A DNA stretch of 64,000 nt from Neobacillus sp. OS1-2 (GTDB lineage Bacteria > Bacillota > Bacilli > Bacillales > Cytobacillaceae), in contig NZ_CP133265.1 in the NCBI RefSeq assembly GCF_030915505.1, positions 868,001 through 932,000 of the forward strand. Reading direction: 5' to 3'. Shown here in pieces: positions 58,163-64,000 of this stretch. Below the pieces are notes generated by a model. That model searched no databases. It was given only the letters and a program-made list of their open reading frames with translations, and was not told where the DNA came from. Position 1 is the stretch's first letter; each line of letters opens with the position of its first letter. A program made the translations under genes and the position numbers.

Positions 58163-58253
58163 TTATCATTCCTCCCTTTTTTAAACCGCTTTCAAAAATG
58201 AATAACCCCTTTGTCCGTTCCCCCTTGTTTTTTTAAAATACACGAATGTATTT

Positions 58254-58269
58254 TGCAAATTTCATGCCA
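58254..58269 (-). promoter_or_regulatory. Sigma-54 promoter of the second permease gene
   Basis: Minus strand TGGCATGAAATTTGCA: full TGGCAYG-N4-TTGCA match, about 90 bp upstream of the GTG start. Confidence 0.88.
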
Positions 58270-58398
58270 AATGGTTTCCAAGTAAAAGATCTATACAGAT
58301 GTGGTTTATTCCCGTGTTGAATTATTCAGCCGCGCATATTTTATTCTGAAATAAATAATGATGACCACTCACGCCTTGAGTCATATATTTCATTCTGC

Positions 58399-58414
58399 TG
58401 GCATAAAACTTGCA
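58399..58414 (+). promoter_or_regulatory. Sigma-54 promoter of the agmatinase gene
   Basis: Plus strand TGGCATAAAACTTGCA: TGGCAYR-N4-TTGCA match 41 bp upstream of the ATG. It shares the 130-bp space 58270..58398 with the divergent permease promoter. That space contains an imperfect inverted repeat TTATTCAG ... CTGAAATAA, which could be a common activator site. Confidence 0.85.
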
Positions 58415-58455
58415 TCATAATTTTTAAGAAAAAGACAAACAGGGGGAATGCTATA

Positions 58456-59415
58456 ATGCACTATCCATTATCACCAGATGTAAAGCCGGAATTCTGCACA
58501 ACAGGTACCTTTATGCGGTTACCATCAAGTAGAGAAAATGCAAAATTAGCGATTGTCGGGATGCCCTTCGATACTGCCGCATCATTCCGTGTAGGGGCTC
58601 GGTTTGCACCCCAAGCGATTCGTCAGGCATCGATGACTTTATTCCCTTATCATCCCATTCACAAGGTATATCCTTTTGATGAATGCAACGCGATCGATAT
58701 TGGTGATGTTTCAGTCATCCCGCATAATATCCACCGAAGCTATGAGGTCATCGAAAAAGCCATGCATGAACTGATGGATCAGGGAATCGTGCCGATTGGT
58801 ATTGGCGGTGACCATTCGGTAACATTGGCCAATCTCCGTGCGGCTGCAAAGGTCCATGGGCCTGTTGCCTTAATTCACTTTGACTCCCACACCGATACAT
58901 GGGATACGTATTATGATGAAAAGTATTGGCACGGATCACCCTTCATCCGTGCATACGAGGAAAATTTACTGATTCCTGATAAGGTGTTCCAAGTGGGAAT
59001 TCGCGGGACGCTTAACCATCCGGGGGATATCGATGCCAGTACCGATTTAGGCTACCACGTGATTACCACCCCGGAATTAAAGGAACGCGGCACAGCAAGT
59101 GTGATCAAAGAGATGAAGGAAAAGATTGGGGATACGCCTTGCTTCCTTAGTTTTGATATTGATTTTGTCGATCCATCTTGTGCTCCTGGAACAGGAACAC
59201 TTGAAGTCGGCGGGTTAAACAGCTTTGAAACTTTACAAATCATTCGGTCCTTAACGGATTTTCATTTTATCGGCTACGACCTAGTTGAGGTCCTGCCTCC
59301 ATACGATCCCACCCAGATTACAACATTGCTTGCGGCAACCATCATCCATGATTTTGCCAGCCTTGCCGCATTAAAAATCAAGAAGGAAGCGCTCGCTTCA
59401 AATACAGCTCCATAA
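58456..59415 (+). CDS. speB: Agmatinase-type ureohydrolase
   Basis: A 319-residue ureohydrolase with all Mn2+-binding motifs: GIGGDHSVTLAN, HFDSHTDTWD (D-x-H-x-D) and SFDIDFVDPSCAPGTGT. By homology it hydrolyses agmatine to putrescine and urea; guanidinobutyrase or a related guanidino-acid hydrolase is the main alternative. Context (putrescine aminotransferase, GABA enzymes, PuuP-like permeases, all sigma-54) favours agmatinase or guanidinobutyrase. CAGGGGGAATGCTATA precedes the ATG. Confidence 0.88.
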   Translation: MHYPLSPDVKPEFCTTGTFMRLPSSRENAKLAIVGMPFDTAASFRVGARFAPQAIRQASMTLFPYHPIHKVYPFDECNAIDIGDVSVIPHNIHRSYEVIEKAMHELMDQGIVPIGIGGDHSVTLANLRAAAKVHGPVALIHFDSHTDTWDTYYDEKYWHGSPFIRAYEENLLIPDKVFQVGIRGTLNHPGDIDASTDLGYHVITTPELKERGTASVIKEMKEKIGDTPCFLSFDIDFVDPSCAPGTGTLEVGGLNSFETLQIIRSLTDFHFIGYDLVEVLPPYDPTQITTLLAATIIHDFASLAALKIKKEALASNTAP

Positions 59416-59419
59416 CGAC

Positions 59420-59464
59420 AAAAAAGCAGTGAAATTCCAGTTTTAGGAATTCACTGCTTTTGCT
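59420..59464. terminator. Bidirectional terminator after the agmatinase gene
   Basis: AAAAGCAGTGAA-TTCC pairs with GGAATTCACTGCTTTT around AGTTTTA, with T/A tracts on both sides. Confidence 0.9.
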
Positions 59465-59503
59465 GTATAAAAATTTACCTTTTTGAAAAGATATAATGAA
59501 TGC

Positions 59504-60106
59504 TTATCTTGCAAAACGGTGGTTACCGATTGTGACGGTTACTTCACGGGAAGTGATCCACTGGCTGGAAGATGTCTTTGGATTATAGAAAAATAATGAG
59601 CCATTGCCTTGTCCTTTGAACGCTAACGCTTCATTCACTGCCTGCTTTGATGCTGCATCAGCTGGTTGATTGATCTGACCATTTTCTACTGGCGTAAATG
59701 CATAATGACCGTTGGCAATTTGATTGATAACTCCACTGATCGAATTCGGGAATTCAGAACTCGCAACTCGGTTTAAAATGACCGTTGCCACAGCAACTTT
59801 CCCCGCATATGGTTCGCCCACTGCCTCGGCATGAACAAGACGTGCCATTAAATCTTTTTCTGCTGCTGTAACAGTAGAATTTGGGATGACGAGATTTTGA
59901 CCTGCATTAAGGGCACTGTTAGTTGCATGGTTTGTCGCCATTAAACTATTAACAGGAACGCCAAAGTTAGTGGCAATTTTCCAATAGGTTTCACCCTTTT
60001 GCACTTTATGAGTAGTTGTGGCCGCTTCAGTTGTTCCATTTAAAGTAAATGCTGACATCGATAGAATCATTCCCGTTGCAATCACTAGTTTTTTAAGTTT
60101 ATTCAT
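59504..60106 (-). CDS. LysM and SleB/CwlJ-type cell wall hydrolase
   Basis: A 200-residue secreted protein. Signal peptide is about residues 1-28 (VIATGMILSMSAFTLNGTTEA). One LysM domain follows (HKVQKGETYWKIATNFGVPVNSL to NLVIPN). The Hydrolase_2 (SleB-type) catalytic domain begins near residue 84, with the family Glu in RLVHAEAVGEPYAGKVAVA and C-terminal FFYNPKTSSSQWI. Such enzymes are lytic transglycosylases for cortex or wall peptidoglycan; this one resembles YkvT-like members. GGAGGTCATAAA ribosome site; monocistronic. Confidence 0.88.
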   Translation of the reverse strand: MNKLKKLVIATGMILSMSAFTLNGTTEAATTTHKVQKGETYWKIATNFGVPVNSLMATNHATNSALNAGQNLVIPNSTVTAAEKDLMARLVHAEAVGEPYAGKVAVATVILNRVASSEFPNSISGVINQIANGHYAFTPVENGQINQPADAASKQAVNEALAFKGQGNGSLFFYNPKTSSSQWITSREVTVTIGNHRFAR

Positions 60107-60453
60107 TTTATGACCTCCAAAAGTTAGTGTGCCGTTTCTCTACTACTAAGGCTAACAGTTGTAACATTCTTATTCATCGTCCAATAATTGGTAATGATCC
60201 TTCAACTAGAATGAACCCCGCCATCCATGCCTTTCACACCTAATTGGAATGATCAACCAATCTATCTTTTTTTCCTATTAATCCCTTGAGTGGATAGTTA
60301 AGGTTTCATTATTACATGGCGTTTCATGCTTGTAACATAGAATCGGCTCTCTTTCAGGAAGTCTTCACCAAATTGACAACAAATTCGGTAAATTGATACA
60401 GGATTCCCCTTTTTGGATGCTGTCGGCATTCCTTGGTAAATCCTTATAAGCAT
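60107..60453. other. Intergenic region with no recognised gene
   Basis: About 350 bp upstream of the LysM hydrolase gene. It must contain its promoter, but I could not assign -35/-10 elements. A TTG frame of 69 codons across 60298..60507 includes the terminator hairpin and has no ribosome site, so I do not call it. Confidence 0.5.
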
Positions 60454-60490
60454 CAAAAAAGTCCAACAGCACATGGTTGGACTTTTTCTT
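60454..60490. terminator. Bidirectional terminator downstream of the UbiB gene
   Basis: AAAAAGTCCAAC / GTTGGACTTTTT around an 8-nt loop, symmetric A and T tracts. Confidence 0.88.
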
Positions 60491-60524
60491 GGAATAGCTT
60501 TAGGCAAACCGTAGTAAGTTTGGT

Positions 60525-62210
60525 CTATTCTTTAGCTTTCATAAATGGTGGTCTAGGATGTGCCCTTCGCCTTCTTCTAACAGACGTTCGGGTCCCTGCC
60601 TGAAAAATAGTTAACAAGCCACCGCTGACCATTAATAGGATCCCGGCAAGCTGGTTATCGGCAAACATTTGCGAACCGGAGATCAATAAACCTGTTCCAA
60701 ATACGGCTAAGACAATTTTCCTTGTTTGCAAGGCTTGATTATTCAATATATTTTTTTCAAAAGCCGTAGATGGCTGAATTCGGAGCTCACCTGATTCTAG
60801 CTGATCAACAAAATGGAACAATTTACGGGATGTGGGAATGACCTTTAAAAGCGTATTCTTAACCTGGTCAAGCACGGTCTCTTTTGCAGTGCTTGCATTG
60901 GCAGTATTACTGCTCAACATATCTTCCACATATGGTTTTGTATTCGCAACAACATCAAAATTCTGATCTAATCCGTTACAGATGCTAAAAACAGTCATAA
61001 TCGCCTTGCCTAAAAACGTAGTTCTCGACGGAATTTGGAAGGGCTGTTCATAAAGGAACTCTCGTAGTTCCTCAAGAAACCCCTCATTATTTATCTTTTC
61101 AATGCTAAAACTGCCTTCAGAAAAGCTGGAGAGAATAACCTTTACATTCTTCACGAGCGCGGTCTTGTCTGCATGCTTTCTTAAAAATCCAAGTTCATCA
61201 AAGGCCTCTACAATCCCGCTGCCATCCTTCAAGTAGATAGACATGGCAAGCTTAACGATATTTTCCTTCATCACATTCGAAATCGTTCCCACCATTCCGA
61301 AATCAATGTAGGCAATCGTTCCGTCCTGTTTGACTAAAAGATTTCCGGGATGTGGATCAGCATGGAAAAAGCCATCCTCCATCAATTGTTTTAAATAGGA
61401 CAAATAAAGGATGGAGGCTAGTTTCTTCTTATTAATTGTAGCTCCTTCTAATTTCTCAATCTCGTTAATTTTTACACCTTCAATAAACTCCATCACCAGC
61501 ACCTTACTGGTCGTCAGTTCCCAATATACACGTGGTGTAGTAACACCGGGAAATTCACGGAAAGATTCTTGAAAGGACTCTAGATTCTTTGCTTCCTTGA
61601 GGTAATCCAATTCTTCCGTAATCACTTCTTCAAATTCTTGATAGACATCCTTTAAATCAACAAACTTGCCAATTTTAGTACGACGTGCAAAGGCAATTAG
61701 CACCTTTAAGGTAGCCAAATCAAGTGAAACCGTTGCTTCGATTCCGGGACGCATGACCTTAACGGCAACTTCTTCCCCACTTTTCGTGACTGCTTTATGG
61801 ACCTGGCCTAACGATGCAGCGGCGACAGGTGATGGGTCGAAGGTGGTAAAATGGTCGCTAAGCCTTCCACCCAGTTCCGTTTCAATTCTGCTAATCGCAA
61901 CGGCTGAGTCAACTGGCGCCACTGAATCCTGCAGCTCTGACAAGGTATCGGTATATTCCTTTGGTAAAATATCGACCCTTGAGCTGACAAACTGGCCAAG
62001 CTTGATGATTAGACCACCCATCTCAACGGCAGCACCTACAAATTTTTTAGCTTGGGATCTGTAAACTTCCTTATACTTTTGATTGGCCTTTTCTTTATGT
62101 AAAAATTTCTTTGTTTTTCCCAGCCACCAAAATTGCATAAAGAATCCGACAAACATGAAAAATGTTTTGCGAAATCTCTTGTTGAACAGTAAGCGTATCA
62201 TCTCACGCAT
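60525..62210 (-). CDS. UbiB/AarF/ABC1 family protein kinase-like ATPase
   Basis: A 561-residue UbiB-family protein. It has the KxGQ motif GGLIIKLGQFVSSR, the Ala-rich loop AAASLGQVHKA, VAVKVMRPGI (ATP Lys), HADPHPGNLLV catalytic loop and DFGMVG. Two hydrophobic segments at about 505-545 precede a basic RRRRR tail, implying membrane anchoring. In the family these proteins act as atypical ATPases in lipid or quinone homeostasis. Preceded by an AbrB-type gene 79 bp upstream, a common pairing in Bacillaceae. GGGAGGACAAGA ribosome site. Confidence 0.9.
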   Translation of the reverse strand: MREMIRLLFNKRFRKTFFMFVGFFMQFWWLGKTKKFLHKEKANQKYKEVYRSQAKKFVGAAVEMGGLIIKLGQFVSSRVDILPKEYTDTLSELQDSVAPVDSAVAISRIETELGGRLSDHFTTFDPSPVAAASLGQVHKAVTKSGEEVAVKVMRPGIEATVSLDLATLKVLIAFARRTKIGKFVDLKDVYQEFEEVITEELDYLKEAKNLESFQESFREFPGVTTPRVYWELTTSKVLVMEFIEGVKINEIEKLEGATINKKKLASILYLSYLKQLMEDGFFHADPHPGNLLVKQDGTIAYIDFGMVGTISNVMKENIVKLAMSIYLKDGSGIVEAFDELGFLRKHADKTALVKNVKVILSSFSEGSFSIEKINNEGFLEELREFLYEQPFQIPSRTTFLGKAIMTVFSICNGLDQNFDVVANTKPYVEDMLSSNTANASTAKETVLDQVKNTLLKVIPTSRKLFHFVDQLESGELRIQPSTAFEKNILNNQALQTRKIVLAVFGTGLLISGSQMFADNQLAGILLMVSGGLLTIFQAGTRTSVRRRRRAHPRPPFMKAKE

Positions 62211-62289
62211 TCTTGTCCTCCCCTTTCATTCAAAGCCCCACGGGACAAGCCTGCGTGGTATGTCAACCTATCCTTCAATGAAGAGTAAA

Positions 62290-62562
62290 TTATTCTTTTT
62301 CTTCCTCTTCTGTCTCTGTTTTATCAAAAATCTCTTGGGCTATTTTTTCGAATCTCTTTGACTTGTTAAAAAAGAAATTAGCAAACTTATTCATAATCTC
62401 TGATTTAACAAGAATCACGGTTCCTTTCCTGGCATCGCCAAATACAACAAACTTTTCTCCTGTTTTAATTCCTAGTTCCTCTCTTGCTTCGGATGGGATG
62501 ACCACTTGGCCTCTTTCTCCCATACTCGTGGTTCCAAAAATTTTTCCATGATTCATCATCAT
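62290..62562 (-). CDS. AbrB/MazE/SpoVT-type DNA-binding protein
   Basis: A 90-residue protein. Residues about 8-50 form a swapped-hairpin AbrB domain (TTSMGERGQVVIPSEARE then LGIKTGEKFVVFG). The rest is a charged helix ending in a Glu-rich tail (TETEEEEKE). ATG 62562 is taken (AAAGGAG nine bases upstream); a GTG and two further ATG codons are next to it. Probably a regulator for the adjacent UbiB gene. Confidence 0.82.
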   Translation of the reverse strand: MMMNHGKIFGTTSMGERGQVVIPSEAREELGIKTGEKFVVFGDARKGTVILVKSEIMNKFANFFFNKSKRFEKIAQEIFDKTETEEEEKE

Positions 62563-62773
62563 CACTCACCTCTCCTTTGTAGGATAAATCATACTATTCA
62601 TACCAACAATACGTTTCACACAATGTACATATGACGATTTAATGGCAAATATGTTCATTTTTTGCTTCATCAACCATTCACCAGCACTTTTTTTCTTCGA
62701 ATATGCACTTGTCCATTTCAAACATTATGCACCATGCATACATTGTAATTATTGAAGGAAGGGGGTGATCATT

Positions 62774-62869
62774 ATGTCTGGAGGCGGATACGGCAACAAC
62801 AACGGCTTTGCGTTAATTGTAGTCTTGTTTATTCTTTTAATCATCATCGGTGCATCTTATATGTACTAA
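62774..62869 (+). CDS. YjcZ-family small sporulation protein
   Basis: A 31-residue protein: a Gly/Asn-rich start MSGGGYGNNNGFAL followed by a single hydrophobic helix (IVVLFILLIIIGASY) and MY end. This is the YjcZ/SscA-type pattern of tiny membrane proteins in spore formers. AAGGAAGGGGGTGATC gives a strong ribosome site. Followed directly by a terminator. Confidence 0.88.
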   Translation: MSGGGYGNNNGFALIVVLFILLIIIGASYMY

Positions 62870-62887
62870 TGATTCTTCCCAACTCAG

Positions 62888-62932
62888 AAAAGAGCGGTAA
62901 AACCATTTGGTTTCACCGCTCTTTTTTTATCA
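62888..62932. terminator. Bidirectional terminator between yjcZ-like and TPP-enzyme genes
   Basis: AAAGAGCGGT-AAACC / GGTTTCACCGCTCTTT with a short loop and TTTTTTTAT on the plus side. Confidence 0.88.
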
Positions 62933-62952
62933 TTTCAGATTTTTACCTAAGC

Positions 62953-64000
62953 TTATTGGATCATTGTTTCTATGAGCACAACTTCACTTTTCAAAGACAT
63001 TGCTTCAACCAGCATTCCTTCAAATTCCGCTATTGTCGTTGCCCTCACTCCCCTTGCCCCAAAGCTTTCTGCTAAATGGACAAAATTCGGGTTAGTAAAG
63101 GTGACGCCGTAACTATCGCCAAACTTTTTCTCCATCGTATCTACTTCTAGTTTCAGCATCGAGTTATTTAAGAGGATGATGACGAAGGATAAACCTAGTC
63201 TTTTAGCCGTTTCAAGTTCGGCAAAATTCATTAATGCGCCGCCATCGCCCGTTATACAGATAACTGTTTTTTCCGGGGCAGCTAATTTTGCCCCAATTGC
63301 TCCAGGGATGGAGATGCCCATGGAGGCAAAACCATTGGAAATAATCATTTGGTTCGCATGCTTTGGTTGATAGGTTCTGGCAATCGCCACTTTATGTGAG
63401 CCTACATCTGAAATTAAGATGGTCTCGTCAGTCTGGATTTTTTCTAGCACATGCAAGATTTCTTCAATTGTTAAGTTAAGATCCCCACTAGCTTTTTCTA
63501 TAATAGAATATGACTCTTCGATCCGTTGCTTTAACCTTCCAGAGGGCTGCCAATGTTTGGGCTGTGTTGGAAGAAGTGGCAGTGTTGCCTTAAGATTCCC
63601 CACTAACTCAGCCAGTACAGGGTAATATTCGTCAACATCCGCTGCAGTTGCCGAAAGATGAAGGACCGGAACCTTTTTCATATTCCATTCTGACGGAAGC
63701 TTCTCGATGACGTCAAAACCAATCACAATCAATAAATCCGCTTCTTCAAACCCTCGAAGGACGTAATCCTTCTCCATAAACCCAAAGGTATAAAAATTTT
63801 GCGGGTGATCTTTTGGTAAAATTCCTTTCGCCATGAAGCTGGTTGCAACCGGTGAACCCAACTGCTCAATAAATGCCAGCACTTCGATGACAGCATTTTG
63901 GCGAATGACCTCATTTCCAATAATGATAAATGGTTTTTGGCTTTGATTAATCACTTGTGCTGCGGAACGGAGTGATTCAGACACAGGTACACTTTTTGGC
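62953..64000 (-). CDS. Acetolactate synthase-like TPP enzyme, cut at the window edge
   Basis: At least 349 residues, open to the end of the window; the N-terminal pyrimidine-binding domain lies outside. The central domain starts near SAAQVINQSQKPFIIIGNEV. The C-terminal domain has the TPP/Mg motif GDGGALMNFAELETAKRLG ... LLNNS and the substrate-site region LKLEVDTMEKKFG. It resembles catabolic acetolactate synthases (AlsS type); another 2-oxoacid decarboxylase-type enzyme cannot be excluded. The GTG at 63984 is internal, as the codons upstream (PKSVP) remain open. Confidence 0.8.
   Translation of the reverse strand, partial: PKSVPVSESLRSAAQVINQSQKPFIIIGNEVIRQNAVIEVLAFIEQLGSPVATSFMAKGILPKDHPQNFYTFGFMEKDYVLRGFEEADLLIVIGFDVIEKLPSEWNMKKVPVLHLSATAADVDEYYPVLAELVGNLKATLPLLPTQPKHWQPSGRLKQRIEESYSIIEKASGDLNLTIEEILHVLEKIQTDETILISDVGSHKVAIARTYQPKHANQMIISNGFASMGISIPGAIGAKLAAPEKTVICITGDGGALMNFAELETAKRLGLSFVIILLNNSMLKLEVDTMEKKFGDSYGVTFTNPNFVHLAESFGARGVRATTIAEFEGMLVEAMSLKSEVVLIETMIQ

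Noticed and set aside
60298..60507. 69-codon minus-strand frame
   Set aside because: TTG start without ribosome site; its first part is the terminator hairpin of the UbiB gene region; no recognisable protein character.

Overview
The window comes from a low-GC, endospore-forming Bacillaceae chromosome; a Neobacillus/Mesobacillus-type organism is my inference. The support is Bacillus-like rRNA leader and spacer sequences, AGGAGG-type ribosome binding sites, a T-box, OhrR, coat-F and YjcZ spore proteins, and a SleB-type hydrolase. The clearest unusual item is at 40877..41419. It is a peroxiredoxin-like gene whose expected first active-site Cys codon is an in-frame TGA, giving HPG-U-PVC. A 7-bp hairpin with a G-containing tetraloop follows at the distance expected of a bacterial SECIS element. 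It is most likely a selenoprotein, encoded behind an OhrR-type repressor with a palindromic operator.

Layout. 1-5.5 kb: a 16S-23S-5S-tRNA(Val, Thr, Lys) operon on the minus strand, with a dispersed repeat element in the 23S-5S spacer. 5.8-11.2 kb: MgtC-type membrane protein, tRNA-Ala, DUF485/acetate-type symporter pair, DEAD-box helicase, YdeN-type hydrolase. 11.2-15.3 kb: a sulfur (possibly selenium) relay operon, TusA-like / DsrE / TusA-OsmC fusion / core MetE-like / OsmC, with a divergent LysR regulator. 15.3-17.7 kb: duplicated coat-F-like modules and a Zn-alcohol dehydrogenase.

17.7-30.5 kb: an AMP-forming acyl-CoA ligase and a long operon (branched-chain-amino-acid-type ABC transporter, a 59-residue small protein, KAS III-like enzyme, alpha/beta hydrolase, SDR), followed upstream by a 1077-residue MalT/BTAD regulator. 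The two promoter regions share heptamer direct repeats with an 11-bp period, placed identically relative to a possible -10. They therefore look like one regulon for an unknown acyl or organic-acid substrate. 30.6-38.8 kb: a GGDEF-EAL protein, the hom-thrC-thrB operon and T-box-controlled serA. 39-44.3 kb: HAD hydrolase, ohrR plus selenoprotein, and a CaiB / acyl-CoA dehydrogenase / DUF3870 operon.

44.7-59.4 kb: a sigma-54 regulon for polyamine/GABA catabolism. It holds aldehyde dehydrogenase, putrescine aminotransferase, GABA aminotransferase, succinate-semialdehyde dehydrogenase, a sigma-54 activator, glutamate dehydrogenase, two PuuP-like permeases and an agmatinase. I read four good -24/-12 promoters and one weaker one here. 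Together the genes give a route agmatine -> putrescine -> 4-aminobutanal -> GABA -> succinate, with amino groups passing through glutamate. 59.5-64 kb: LysM/SleB hydrolase, UbiB-family protein, AbrB-type regulator, YjcZ, and the C-terminal two thirds of an acetolactate-synthase-like enzyme cut by the window edge.

Several intergenic regions carry unexplained repeats: a ~150-bp dispersed element (three full copies, one divergent copy, one remnant), two loci with exact 21-bp-period arrays, and one ~51-bp triplication.
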